From Lojkania enalia (Eukaryota > Ascomycota > Dothideomycetes > Pleosporales), in NCBI GenBank assembly GCA_010094045.1, contig ML986584.1, forward strand, positions 682,001 through 746,000: a stretch of DNA of 64,000 bases, read 5' to 3'. Below, piece after piece: positions 33,501-45,134 of the stretch (position 1 is its first letter; each line of letters begins with the position of its first letter). The notes beneath the pieces were generated by a model that saw only the letters and a program-made list of their open reading frames with translations, was not told the DNA's origin and searched no databases. Made by a program: the position numbers and the translations under genes.

Positions 33501-33645
33501 GTTATATGTATCGCACGATCCCTATTATGGATTAGCCCAATATCATGTGATATCTGGAACAGTCAGTACAAATAACCTTGATACTCCATAGATATCAAAC
33601 AACACAGTCTTTCCTTCTCATATGCCCTGATACTTTACACAATCA
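33501..33645 (+). repeat. Diverged dispersed repeat, copy 2
   Basis: Partner of 27121-27254 on the same strand, about 6.4 kb away. Block order is kept (ATATCATGTGATAT, CTTGATACTCCATAGATAT, AACACAGTCTTTCCT, CCTGATACTTTACA), with roughly one base in four changed and small indels. Confidence 0.65.
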
Positions 33646-34079
33646 AATAGGACGACAATCCTTTTTTGGTTTAGATTGAATTTATAGGGAAGCACAAAAT
33701 GGTCAGGGAGGTCTTGGAGTATGCGGTACCTCTAGTTGAAGATGAGGATATGGCGTTCTAGATAAAGGCATTAAGGAGATAGAGAGAAAAAAATGAGCTG
33801 GATAAATATATGAGCGCAGTAATGGTTAAACCGGATTCGTTAATAGTATAAGCATGTAATTGGTAAAGCTCAAGGTAGGAACTAATATTGATGAACACAC
33901 TCTTGGCCTCGGTAGTCCCGAGCTGAACATTATATGCACCGCCACAGTCACGCGCCACAGGATGACGTTGCAGTTTGCAGCCGATTCTCAGCGGTCAACC
34001 GCATATCTTAGGTAGGATTTCGCAATAAAAAAAGCCGGAACTCAGAGCCAGCCATTGTTCCCGCCATGCACCCTCCAGC
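33646..34079. promoter_or_regulatory. Upstream region of the PX-associated gene
   Basis: Spacer containing the promoter and 5' UTR of the gene starting at 34080. No specific regulatory motif is asserted. Confidence 0.35.
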
Positions 34080-36313
34080 ATGTCATCTTCCACCCTGTCA
34101 GCCGCGCAAGCACATGCTCTCTTCGACATCCTCATACACCACCAGCTCTATGCCGAAATCGAGGCCTTCAAGTACCCAGATACCATCGACCGCTATGGAT
34201 ACCCGTTCCGAAAGGAAGATGGGACACAGACAACATCGCCGCTGCTACAGTGCATGCTAAACAAGTTCGTGTTGAGGCTGCCGGGGTTGAAGACAGTGCA
34301 ATTCGACTTTTGGCAGGATAAAGTGCGGGCGATCGTCGCGGAACTGGCCGCCGCCGAGCTATCGGAGAGTTATGATAAGGGAGCTATAGGCGCCCGGAAA
34401 GCGCTTGCGACGGCGATATCGAGCTTGCTAGAATATGTTGCCCGGGGTATGCTGGGGGGTTGGCCCGTCGGGACAAAGAAAGAGCACAAGCAGGACGAAG
34501 AGTATGATACCAGCAAACCAGATGATATTCTACGCGCATGGGATAATGCAATGCATGCGGTTGTGTATGGGAATCTCCTCGAAGAAGTATTCCAGAGGAC
34601 TGCCGAGACGGAGAAACTGGAAGATCACACGAGTCTTGTAAAGGCAGCCCACGAGTATATTCTACTTAAGTGAGTGCCATGCTGCAGCCGTATTGCCACG
34701 GAGACTGATCATGCAGCCTCGCATCTTTCCTTCATCACGTCTTTGTAATGTCACCCGATGGCCAGTATCTACTTCGTCTTCTCGAGAATGTCCACCGACT
34801 CGTACCGTACTACGTCATCAAGCAGACCCTCCGTGTCGGCAACGCTGCTACAATGATCAACGGCATGGTCAGGCTGATTCTTACCAAGCTGTCAGTTACT
34901 GCTGTCACAAATTGGATGGGTTTAACAAACAACACCAATGATGGAATGAATCTGCTACAGCAAATCATCTCGACCGTCATGGTGTGGGATACGGGTGAGT
35001 TTCAGAAGCGGGCACAAAAGCTTGAATCCTGTCGCGAGGCGCCTAGCAAACCCGTTTTCAAAGCCATCAAAACTTTTGTCTACGACTCAAGAGACAAACA
35101 CGATGCTGCCAGGCAGATATCTCTGCAAGAGTCCAAATCCATTGTCGCAGTCATCCTTGAATCCGCCGACCCTCCGATAGATATCGACACCCTAACAGAG
35201 CATCAACACGCAGTTGCTATGGAGTACTACTCGAACTTACTCTCAATCCGCGACCGCGAATCTCTCACACAGGTTCTCTGCAAAATGCAACCCGACCTCC
35301 TCACCTCCGCACTCCGCGACTTGGTTTCCGCATTCGATCCCGTGATCCGCGCCATCCACAATGCCGTTGACCTCTCAGCAACGGTCACCGATGCTGAGAA
35401 CTTCCTGACTGACCTTATCAAGATTTCCAAGCCGAAGAAGAATTCGCAAGGCAAAGTAGACTCGCGAAATAACAGTCGAAATCCATCCCCGAGTCGTATT
35501 GGCCCGGCAAGTGCGGCTAGCATCACCGATGAAGAGGGATTGGCTCAAAGCGATATTCCGACCGTCGAGGACTATGTCAGGTTGCTGCGGAAGCATGCCC
35601 CATCTTCACATAAGTTCTTCCACCAGGTCACCAAGCACGCGCCCGATCTCGCAAACGAGTACCTCGAATTCGCCAAGGCATGCGCCGCCGAATTCCGGGT
35701 CCACGATATCTCGAATTCTAACACGGGCGCAAAGGATGAGGGTGAAGCAGCGGCTGGAAGCATGACGGAGCCGCTACAGGCGCTCTTCACTTCCCTCCCG
35801 TCCGACAAGCAACCGAAACTGCAAGCTTTACTAAACTATCACGAGAAGCACCTCCAACAACTAAAGTTAACCTCACACTCTAGACTGAAGGCCATCATGG
35901 CAACTTCCCGACCGGCAACTTCGGATGGTTCCAGCAAACCGCCGCCCAGCCCACATCACCCCCGCGGTACAACACACGGTCCAGGCATGTACCTCTCGCG
36001 CTGGCATTCGCTGCTCGACAGCACGCTCATTTCTCCCGCTACTCTCTACGGCCCCGTGCGGCGGGGCTGGGAGGTCAAAGGCGAGCTTGATGGCAAAGGC
36101 CTCAAAACAGATACCCTGCTCAGCCACCTCAAGAACAAGAAGAGCAGCAAGGCGACCGTGATCAACATCGCCGAAGGCACCGGCGATGCCCAAGAGAAAA
36201 GAGAAAGAAAACGAGACGGCAAGGAGGAAGAAAGAACGGTCCAGGCGTGGGAGCTGATGAAGGACGGGTGGGTGGGTGTCACGAGAGGCCTCGAGGTCAT
36301 GGGCCAGGAGTGA
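34080..36313 (+). CDS. PX-associated (PXB) / DUF3818 domain protein
   Basis: Large fungal protein of the PX-associated family related to yeast YPR097W, thought to act in lipid binding or membrane traffic. Two exons, 34080-34669 and 34717-36313, flank a 47-nt intron (GTGAGT..GCAG), giving 728 residues. The PXB domain is at about 5-150 (LSAAQAHALFDILIHHQLYAEIEAFKYP), and DUF3818 spans about 175-520, including SFLHHVFVMSPDGQYLLRLLENVHRLVPYYVIKQTLRVGNAA (here split by the intron) and WDTGEFQKRA. No phosphoinositide-binding PX domain is visible between them, unlike the yeast protein, so this is the PX-less form. A Ser/Pro-rich low-complexity linker and a Lys/Glu-rich segment precede the C-terminus. 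The chosen start is the first ATG of the conserved frame. Confidence 0.88.
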
Positions 36314-37391
36314 TGTGATGTGACTCCGCGAGGCTTCGTGCGGGGATTGGGGTTGGATACGATTATGGCTGTGCTATGATTGTTTGAACTGTGATGGGGT
36401 TTGATAGACGGGGCATTGTGAGGCGCCTGCTTGATTCTGTTGCACGCATTGTATTGTATGGGGAATGATTTTGGTACGGATTCGAGTCTGAGGGAGAGAG
36501 TATATGCATGATTTTGTTATGACTTATCGTTATCGGCTCATGACCAAACCACCTCATATCCTCGCTGCACGCTATGGACCCGCAAACTGTGACTTGACTC
36601 ACACTCGCTGTGCTCTACTCTACCCTGCCCCGCCCTACTCGTCCATTCACAAACTCGTCCCGCAAGGCTCCCCCGCCTCCGGCTCCCGCGATCCTGGACA
36701 ATGCATGCAGGGCAAGTCTACCCATCCATTATCCCGGCAAGCCAGAATTCCCCTATCCCAACTGTCTCCCACCCACATATCACGCTTACCCTTGTGCCCG
36801 CCCATTCCATCCATTCCTCCGCCCAGCTCTTCTCCGCCGAGTTGGAACGAACAGGTCCGTGCCCCGCGGAACACTCGGATAGCAAAGCAAAGTCTTGTCT
36901 GCTCTCGACTGGGTTTTCGCCTCGAACTGGCCTCATCCTGTCTTTGTTTTCTTGACTCGCTTTTATCTGCCGGGTTATGTCGGATACAGAGGTGGGATTT
37001 GGAATTACGGGTGCGTATTCGATGGCGTGAGGGCATCTACGATACCTAGGGAATGTGTATATAGCGTAGCTAGCTGCCTAGTCCGTGGCTAACATTCCAA
37101 TTCAGGAAGAAAAAGAAAAAAAGGCGTTCAGCACGAATATCTGGTGGAGGGAAATTCTCTCGTTAAAGGTATTGCAAGATAGTTTTGATTTAGCTGAGTA
37201 AGACTACTGAAATGGTATAACGCATCCTATCTCATCCTTCAGTTTCATATCATTTATACAACCTGTGTAATCAGTACAAAAATAATATAAAAAATCGTAG
37301 TAATGGTATCTCCCTTGTCCCAAAGACCCACCAAAAAAAAAAAAAAAAAAAAAAAAAAACCCAAAACAGCCTGAATTCCCATTAGAGGCAA
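36314..37391. other. Convergent spacer with a poly-A tract
   Basis: Both neighbours end here (convergent 3' ends). A C-rich plus-strand stretch at about 36600-36860 has overlapping open frames without motifs. An uninterrupted run of about 27 A lies at 37333-37359, just beyond the 3' end of the minus-strand gene. Confidence 0.5.
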
Positions 37392-39359
37392 TCAATACAT
37401 AACCATTTTCCGCGGCAGAGTATCCAGGCCTGCAAACTGAAGCCCGTTCTCCCCATCCTCCCATGCGACTATCTGCACAGATTGCGTCCAGGCGACTAGT
37501 ACTAATCTTGCCACTTTTGCAATTGTCGGGATATTGAAAGGTAAGTCCGTTTTCAAAACACTTTCAAGATCCTTACCGAGATTTTGTACCGAAAAGGTAG
37601 ACGAGGAACGCGGGCTCGTTAGGGTTTCCTGGCTCACCGGCATGCACGGAGAGGACGGAGCGGACGCGATGCTCACGCTTGACCGCTTCGAGCGTCGACC
37701 CGAGAGGCTCGAGTAGCGTTTACTAGGGCTTGTGGCCGGCGCGGGAAAGACCTGGAACTCGGTGCTGGAGTTATTATTGGTGCCTAAGCTAGCCGCGGCG
37801 ATCGCATCCTCGTACGAGCGCTCAATTTCTTTCTGGGTGGCCTCGCGGACGGCGAATAGGATGTCTTGTTGCTTCATGTCTGGGACAAGGGCCATCAAGC
37901 GTTCGAGCATTGTGATGTAGCGGTGCATTCGCGCGACTTTGTCTGCGAGTGATTCTTCAGTGACGGTGCCTGTGGCGAGCTTTCCGAGCCGCTCGCGCTC
38001 GCGGAAGAGCAAACCAGCATTGTTACTTTCGAAGAGAGGCCCAAAAAGTTGTAAGTTAGGGGAATGTCGATGGACTTTGTCGACAAGAGCCTCGAGGCGT
38101 TGTAGAAGTCTCGCCGGAGGTAGGCCTGCTGACGCGACAAAGCGCACGGTGCTGACCAACGGCATAGAAGCGAGTGGCACAAGGCCACCTGTGAAAGGTA
38201 GTTCGGCGATACTACGCAAAAGAAGTGATGTGGAAGTCGATGCAGTTGATTCGGTGAAGGTGTGGAAATTGAGTTCTCTCGATGATGGAAGCATTGACAA
38301 GAACTGCGCGGCGCTTGTCGAGGCAGACGAGCGTTCCGTGCGCAGGCATTTTCCTAATTTCACGGCCTCTAATGTTTCTCTTGTAATGAGGGTCGAGCTG
38401 ATAGATTTCGAGTCCAGAGAGAAGGGTAAGGACCCAGCCGCGATGTGCTTAGCGTAGAGCGTCGAATAACCCGAACCCTTCGCAGGTAGTTGTGACAAAC
38501 TCCGCTTATGCTGCTTGAGCGAAATGTGATATCTGCCATCCCCCAGAGGCGACCCGGAAATCGAGAGGCCGAATACACTAGTAGGTTGCGGGCTCTTTTC
38601 CTGACTTCCTCGTTGCATTTGCGCAAGAGTTAGCGGACTTCCGAGGATGATAGATAGAGCGGCAAGTTCTGTAGCAGTTACCGAGATGCCCGTTCTGCCT
38701 TCAAATTTATGGGCATGTCGGAGGTCTTGGGTCCATGATGAACCCGCCGATTCATCGGGCAGTATTGGATTGAATGTACTGATCAATATCGGGTTCGATC
38801 TCGAACGCTTGGATAATGCCTTGCTGAGACCCCTTTCGGCGAGATCAACTGAATAGCGTTGAGCTCGTGGAGACAGCTCGGGCCGGGAATCTTTTGTAGC
38901 CCTGACTGACTGTGATCGCCGAACGCCCTGGCGTTTGCCGGACACGAACCTGGAAATCGGGAGTGGATAGGCGGAACGTTCAGGCAGGGGGCGAGATCTC
39001 AATTCTTGTGCAAACGCGTCGTGCAACACATCCAGGGGTATGTCGCCGCCGCACGCTTTCTGCAGAGTGTTGAATAGCGCCGATGAATACAGGCCCTCAT
39101 CCCCCGCCTTGAAGATTCCTGACAGGGCCGGCACACATTGCCCTCGCTCTCGCTTTCGAAGAAGCATTCGCATCCACGGGCGATCTGTGGAGAGGAGGTC
39201 GACACACTGTTCCTGGGGATCAAAAGAGGACTGCATTGGTGAATCTGGACTGTCGTTACCCGATTTGTGAAACCACAGGAAGCGGACGGTGAGAAGCATG
39301 ATGGACACCAAGCTCAGGCTGAGTACAGTACTGAGAGCGATGATGTATTTCTGGTGCAT
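37392..39359 (-). CDS. Membrane-anchored fungal protein of unknown function
   Basis: Intronless 655-residue protein. It opens with a short N-terminus and a single strong membrane helix (ALSTVLSLSLVSIMLLTVRFLWF, about 8-30), followed by a long soluble region that is probably on one face of the membrane. The middle contains a conserved-looking globular block (EGRTGISVTATELAALSIILGSPLTLAQMQRGS and the following ISISGSPLGDGRYHISL) and GLPPARLLQRLEALVDKVHRHS. A helical segment MHRYITMLERLMALVPDM follows, then a Ser-rich linker (about 545-600) and a hydrophobic C-terminal block. No named domain is recognised. The start is the ATG at 39359; the frame is continuous and protein-like throughout. Confidence 0.8.
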   Translation of the reverse strand: MHQKYIIALSTVLSLSLVSIMLLTVRFLWFHKSGNDSPDSPMQSSFDPQEQCVDLLSTDRPWMRMLLRKRERGQCVPALSGIFKAGDEGLYSSALFNTLQKACGGDIPLDVLHDAFAQELRSRPLPERSAYPLPISRFVSGKRQGVRRSQSVRATKDSRPELSPRAQRYSVDLAERGLSKALSKRSRSNPILISTFNPILPDESAGSSWTQDLRHAHKFEGRTGISVTATELAALSIILGSPLTLAQMQRGSQEKSPQPTSVFGLSISGSPLGDGRYHISLKQHKRSLSQLPAKGSGYSTLYAKHIAAGSLPFSLDSKSISSTLITRETLEAVKLGKCLRTERSSASTSAAQFLSMLPSSRELNFHTFTESTASTSTSLLLRSIAELPFTGGLVPLASMPLVSTVRFVASAGLPPARLLQRLEALVDKVHRHSPNLQLFGPLFESNNAGLLFRERERLGKLATGTVTEESLADKVARMHRYITMLERLMALVPDMKQQDILFAVREATQKEIERSYEDAIAAASLGTNNNSSTEFQVFPAPATSPSKRYSSLSGRRSKRSSVSIASAPSSPCMPVSQETLTSPRSSSTFSVQNLGKDLESVLKTDLPFNIPTIAKVARLVLVAWTQSVQIVAWEDGENGLQFAGLDTLPRKMVMY

Positions 39360-40506
39360 CCCGGACGGCGGTCATCTGTGTCCTATATATGCGCTAGTAG
39401 GAGCTCTTGATGTTGGCGGACTTAGGCGGAGACATGAACTGGACCCTTGCCGCCGAAAAGGTCGGCGCTCCGTCCAATCGGCGGCCCGCGGCAGGAGTAA
39501 ACAACGACTAAGGAAACGCTCGCCAACGCCTCGCGCTCCACCCACCAATTTCCAATACCGAGCGCCGCAGGGGGGCCAGGTGACACTGCTACTAATCGGA
39601 GAATATTTTCGAGCAGGAATGACGGCCGACATTTGTAAGACGGAGCGGAAAGGGCCAGTGGGAGCGGACGAAGAGGCAACAAAGAAAGCTTGTCTTGCTA
39701 AGCACCGGCAAGGGCCACTTAGAACAGGCCACCACCACCACCACCACCACCTGCTCGTGCTGCCTTACAAATGGAACGCCGTCGCTTGCCCTGGAAACTC
39801 AGTCAGAAAAGGCTAGTCACGTGTCGGGCGACCCGCAATTCGGACTACCGAATAGCGGGACAGAGAGGACATCCGGCCGAAGCGCTCTGGCCTGAAAACG
39901 ACCTATGGAATGATCATGATCTGAAAGCTCGGTCTCTCGGATCACACAGTCCGAGTAAAGAGACCGACGCGCTGTGACAAAATCCAGGTTCAGCCAAGGA
40001 TAAGCACGCGAGCTGCTGCGAAAACCTTCTACCCTATGCTTTGCCCACTCGAATTCCTGGTAATAAGGGCGAGCTTCCGCGGCATCCACAGTGGTCATTC
40101 AGCGCCCTCTAGCCTAAATAAATAGAGTTCTGGGTGAGATTTTGGGGCATCCCTCCAGATGGAACACTAGGCGTGGACACCGGACGTTGAATCTGCTATG
40201 CGGGCAAGATTTAGAATGCCCTTGGAGCTGGGCTGACATAGGACAATAGAGACCACGTTCTGTGCAGTCGTGATCCCAGCCAATCCAACTTTCTCTGCTT
40301 GCCTGCCTAGAAGTTGTAATCTGGGAAGTCATCCATAGGTAAGTATCTAGGTAGACCCGGTTCCTAGGTGTGAGTAACGTGCCAGATCCAACATGACGGC
40401 AACGGTACTTCTCGAGTGGCATAGAAACGCCCATCGACAAGTGCTATCGTTAGATCTTGGCGACGCTTGCGTGAGAACTTGCATGCCGATCTACTCTAGA
40501 CACATT
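39360..40506. other. Spacer with a CCA microsatellite
   Basis: About 1.15 kb holding the promoter of the membrane-anchored gene and the 3' flank of the transcription-factor-domain gene. A perfect (ACC)n tract of 7-8 units lies at about 39729-39752. Open frames here have no motif support. Confidence 0.45.
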
Positions 40507-42701
40507 TCACTTTGCCCCACCACTGCCAATCAGTTGCTGCACCCTTAGCATCCTCTTTTGCGCGCAGACGACCGGCAACGGATGCTGGAAAACAAGGATG
40601 ATCATGGCCCGCGTGGCAATCATGATAAGACACCGTCGAACCCAGATCGCATATGCTTCAGAGCGAGACCATGACGTCTGTGACAGTTTGAGGGTAGACG
40701 GTGTCCGTGCTGCTGCGGCACCAACCATCGCTGCCCAGTAAAGAACGCCCGACATTGGGCCCCATATCTCGTCGGTGTTTGTCCTTCTCAAAGCTTCGTA
40801 CAATGCTGCTATTAAATCACTCGAGTCAGGGTGATCTCCAAGCTGGGGACTAGCAGGTGATGAACCACTAGAGAGGATGGCTGAATGTCCATGCTGCGCG
40901 GCGACAGAGAAGGGTACCCTCATAGTGATGGCCGATGTATATATGATGGCAGCGAGGCGGCATGCTTCATACACCCAGTCGTTTGTAACAGTAAGTCCTG
41001 GCGTGTATGCTGAAGGGAGTGATGCTAATCGAGCGCGGATTTCGCTCCCCCTCAGCTCGTACTGTTGTAGCGGTGTGCCTGATTGTGGAAAATTTTCTCC
41101 AACCTCCAGGCCTTGGACAGTATCATAGCCCTCGTAAGCTGCCAAGAATGCATTTGTGAGATCTCGCATATCACATAGTAGATTGTACGTAATTTCGCAG
41201 CACTTTGGGTCTCCTAAGATCGTGAAGAACTCACTTCGGGGGCAAAAGATAGGAGATTCTGGAATTGCAGCGGTCTCGTGCACGGGCACACCGTTTGGCG
41301 GTTCCCAGTAGTAGAACAGCGGCAGGGGTGTAGCTTCGCAAAAGATATCACAGTGGTAACAACACCTGGAGGCTGTTAGCTACGCTAATGTGTCGCTTAG
41401 TGGTGCCTTACGAAGCGGCGACCTCTGCTAATATCCCGTCGACGCCAATGCACTGCATTCCACCTCGTTGAGTTATGAGCCGTGCAAGACCGCCTTCATG
41501 GATGCGTAGAGTTTTCTCATTACAGCTCCACATCTCGCCTGCCAAAAGGTGAAGGATGACCATTACTGTAAAATCTTCATAAGGGGACCCGGTCCGGGCT
41601 AGTCTTTCATTTATCCAGCTAATCGTCTCTCCTTTAACAAGAGCGGTCCGTTTGCTATCGCCAGAACAGCCAGCATGCATATCCATATAAGTAGATGTTA
41701 GAATAGTGGCGCTGAGAAGGACGTGCGGATGAGAAAGCATTGGAGGAAGCCACTTTTCGACGGTGGATGGGGTTGTAAATGTTCGGACGCCTAGAGAAGT
41801 TAGTTTCAAGGGAATTTGCTCACAATATCATTGCGGCAGCAATTACAGCGTCTCTAACAAATGTGGAAAGAGGGCATCGCGTCAAACTCACATTTGCGAA
41901 AGAGAGCTACAAAGTCCAGCTCAGGACTCTTAAACTGCGGAAGAGCACAGAATGGGTCGGTGCTGTCACCAACTAGGCTTAATCTTGCGAATCCCGCTGT
42001 GAGAAGACGGGTTACCCTGGTTTCATGATCGTCACTCTCTTCGTAATCGGAAACAGTCTGAGAAGCGCCACTCGGTGGCCCGGAGGATAGGGCGCGACGA
42101 TATCGTGAGGACTGGGTATAAGGGGAGGTGGCCGCGGCCCCAGCGTGCCAAGCGGGCTCTCCAAAACTCTCTTCTGAACCCGTTCTGCACCATGCGGCGG
42201 GCGTAGAGGATTGCGGGCGTTCCTGCTCTTGGTGCCCCGCTGGGAGACTTGCCGTGATGGAGTTCTCGCGACCCCGGTACAATTGATCTCCTATCACGAT
42301 GGGCGCGATTCGCTCGGCGATGGGAGGATTCTGACCGACATGCTCTCCCGGCGTAACTTTGCCTCTCCGCTTCTGCTGGTCGGCTTTGTAGCGGTACTGT
42401 ATCATGGCCTGCGACCGCACGCTTCGCTTCGCATTTTCGTCCTTGAACTGTGATGGGTCCGTTGCGGTGAGGAACTGGAGCTGCGGAGGGCCATTGCGCT
42501 TTCGCGGGCGGCGGCGAATGCGCGGATGGGACGCAGGGTCAGAGGAAGCCGGGGGCGCGGCGGCATCTCCTCCTCCCGCCGCTGCCGCCGCCGCTGCTAC
42601 TGCTGCTGGTGTTAGCTAGGTGAGCTTAAGACGACAGCATGTGGGAGGACAATGGCACGTATGTACGTACCTTCGCCCCCAGCGTCGGAGCCCGAGGCCA
42701 T
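40507..42701 (-). CDS. Fungal-specific transcription factor domain protein
   Basis: Predicted nuclear regulator of the fungal-specific transcription factor class (PF11951-type middle region). Four exons on the minus strand: 42701-42671, 42605-41892, 41790-41412, 41365-40507, giving about 660 residues. The tiny first exon (MASGSDAGGE) is followed by a poly-Ala stretch and a basic segment (RIRRRPRKRNG). Next comes the conserved SQFKDENAKRSVRSQAMIQYRYKADQQK motif found at the head of this family. There is no Zn2Cys6 cluster. Family landmarks downstream: WLPPMLSHPHVLLSATILTSTYMDM, KRTALVKGETISWINERL, VMVILHLLAGEMWS and LRIHEGGLARLITQRGG. The third intron junction restores CCYHCDIFCEATPLPLFYYW. 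The 101-nt second intron is longer than the others and its exact boundaries are the least certain part. Confidence 0.8.
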
Positions 42702-43889
42702 GGAGGCGGACGTCTTGCTGTGTGATGCCGATGAGATGCCTGGTGCTGTGTGAGTGCTGCTTAGGGAGCGGAGGGAGTGTCAGGGGTGATATCAGCACGA
42801 GTCTAAGGCTCGTGTGAATCTGCATGAGCGAAACAATAACGGCGACAGAGAGGTGGCAGAGGCGGGGAGCATTATTGTCGGGGGGCGCTGGCTGTCTTTC
42901 AGGGCTGCAGGCTCTGGGCTGAGCGGGGAGCGCTATTAAGGTTCAGCGCTCAGGCGCTCAGGCTCCATGCCCTGTTCAGCTTGAGCTTGTTAGTGTCTAG
43001 CTCGAGTGAGCGAGCACTTGGAAAGCGACGATGCTGCCGTGGGCCCAGCCTGGCCGGCCAAACCTCGATGCACACAGTGTGCGGCCGACCGCCCAGACGC
43101 TCACCAACCAGGGCGGCGTTATTTTACCCTGGATGCCGCGCGCCCGTTTCACGCCTAGCGCCGCGCGATCGAGCTGCTAACTTGCCAACCAAACTGAGCC
43201 AGGGGAGCCGTCCCACGGCCGCTGGAGCATGTTGGATGCGCGCAGGAACAGTGCCATGGTCGCGGGATGCCGCATGCCCGATGGACAGGGCTGAAGCTTA
43301 GCGCGACCCGCCGTCGGCACCACCGCCGTGACTGTCACCGACACCGTCGCCTATACCGTGCACGTGCGGCCGCGGGCCGACCGGGAAAACCTCGCGCCGC
43401 ATCGGACGACCACATCCTGGCCGCACACCGACCGCATCCCTCGCACGATACCATTCTATAGGTAGATTATTATTGTGTGACTTTCATGTATTTAGCCATC
43501 TACAGTGTTTATCCTGATCCCGCCTCCCAACACCGCGCCTTGAAACATCGTTCGCTATGTCGTTCCAAACGGTTGGGTCAAACACCATCCTTTCCATCCA
43601 ACGCCATTGGATTCGACGTCGTCGCAACAAGAAAGCAGACTATCTATGGCCCAGCTCATTTTCGAAGCTTTCGAAGCCACCATTCAGCGCTAGAGCGCGC
43701 GAGAAGACTCGATGTCCTACAACTGAATACTAGGAAAAATAATCATTTAGCGTTAAACCGTATGCACAATGCGTCCAACTGCCTACCAATCCAGCATTCG
43801 GTGACCCCATACGCTTGGAGTTAGAAGCACTGAGGCCTATCATTCATCATATGGACAATGATCGTGCCGAATACTCGAACCGCTTCCAA
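42702..43889. other. GC-rich upstream region and spacer
   Basis: Promoter side of the transcription-factor-domain gene, markedly GC-rich to about 43440, then more balanced. Plus-strand frames in the GC-rich part (about 42981-43461) and at 43477-43824 have no motif support. I call no gene here. Confidence 0.4.
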
Positions 43890-44660
43890 TCAAGAGCCTC
43901 TTGCTGTTGAATCGGACTCGGACTCCGCTTGAACGTGCAAAAACCTTTCATCATTATCCTCGATAATATCAACATTGTCGCCATCGTTGCTGGAAGACTC
44001 CTCCTTCGCTTTCTTGTGAGACTTTGCCGTCTAGGCTGAGGCTCGAGGGACCAGCGGCTTATAGAAGATCGAGACGAATCTCGTGACCGGACCGGGGAAA
44101 AGTGGGTGCTGTGGGTCGAAGTGGGAGAGTTGGCCGCCAAAGGATTCTAGTCTATGCACCCACCTCCACGGGATGCGTTGCGAGAACTACGGAGATCCTT
44201 AGATTCGTTCCTCACTCCGCCAGAACTGTTCGATCGTCCCCGAATGCGCGTCACCCTACACGTAGTTGCGCGGAAGAGTGGCGCCTGTTCTCGAATTAGT
44301 ATCGTCTGGCCACCTAGTGAATCGTAAAATGCGCTCGCCTTTGCGCCACAGATCCTCATATATCTCTGCCCAGTGCTCATGATCAATCAAATGACTCTCG
44401 TTCCACAGATGGTCCGGTAACGAATTCAGACTCTTGTGCGCAAAGCGCTTGGTTGGCCTTTGGCATTCCACCCCGAAGAATCCTCAACTTCAATTCCGGC
44501 GAAATAAGCGATCCTCCGGGTAGATCGTATAGCATTCGATCACGTAGAGGGAAAGGTAGGTGTTCCACGCCAAATATGTATTCCCTGAAGAAAAAGTGCT
44601 TCGAATTGGGGGTACGGCGGCATGACCACGGCTTTGGGCAGCGATAGTGATGCTGCACGG
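43890..44660 (-). pseudogene. Uncharacterised gene inactivated by four nonsense codons
   Basis: One minus-strand frame from 44471 down to 43890 is clearly protein-like: KSLNSLPDHLWNESHLIDHE, WAEIYEDLWRKGERILRFTR, GTIEQFWRSEERI, IPWRWVHRLESFGGQLSHFD, and an acidic Ser-rich tail. It is cut by TAG at 44258-44256, TAA at 44201-44199, TAG at 44189-44187 and TAG at 44033-44031, and ends at TGA 43892-43890. All four internal stops could come from CAA or CAG by a single C-to-T change. The upstream part (YIFGVEHLPFPLRDRMLYDL, to about 44660) is in another frame, so a frameshift lies near 44475. The family is not recognised. The transition-only damage points to RIP or a similar mutator rather than random decay. 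Confidence 0.7.
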
Positions 44661-45134
44661 TGTTATGTTATGGTAAATAGCGCAGGGAACGACGGTATTA
44701 TAGCTCGTAGAAATGCTACGTCGATGCGCCAAGAAGGGCGTCACGCGACGACACATCCTTGAGGGCGGTGAAGGATCGCTTCCACACTTCAGAACTATTG
44801 GCTTCCCTCTAAGTTTACTCTCACGCTACCTACGTCTGTCTGATGAAGCTGAACTATGTATCGAGAACAGGCATCGTAAATTGTCAAACACTTGCAAATA
44901 GTTGTATAACGCTCTAGCGTTCTTTGAGCTCTTCGACTAAGACAACTTCCGTAAATATCAATACTCAGACCGTTGCTTCATAAAAGCCCGTCTTCAACAA
45001 CGCAGCCCCCTTCTGGCTATTCCTAGTAATAAATATTAACATTACTTGAGAATATCTACCCTCCATCATCCATCGGACACAAAGACATGATCGAAAACAC
45101 ATCCTACTTCCGCGTCGTCTCCCAATCACCAATA
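44661..45134. other. Spacer between two pseudogenes
   Basis: About 0.47 kb, AT-rich, with no supported feature. Confidence 0.35.

Noticed and set aside
36504..37049. 181-codon plus-strand frame as a gene
   Set aside because: It lies in C-rich convergent 3' DNA, is Pro/Ser-biased with other frames also open, and has no motif.
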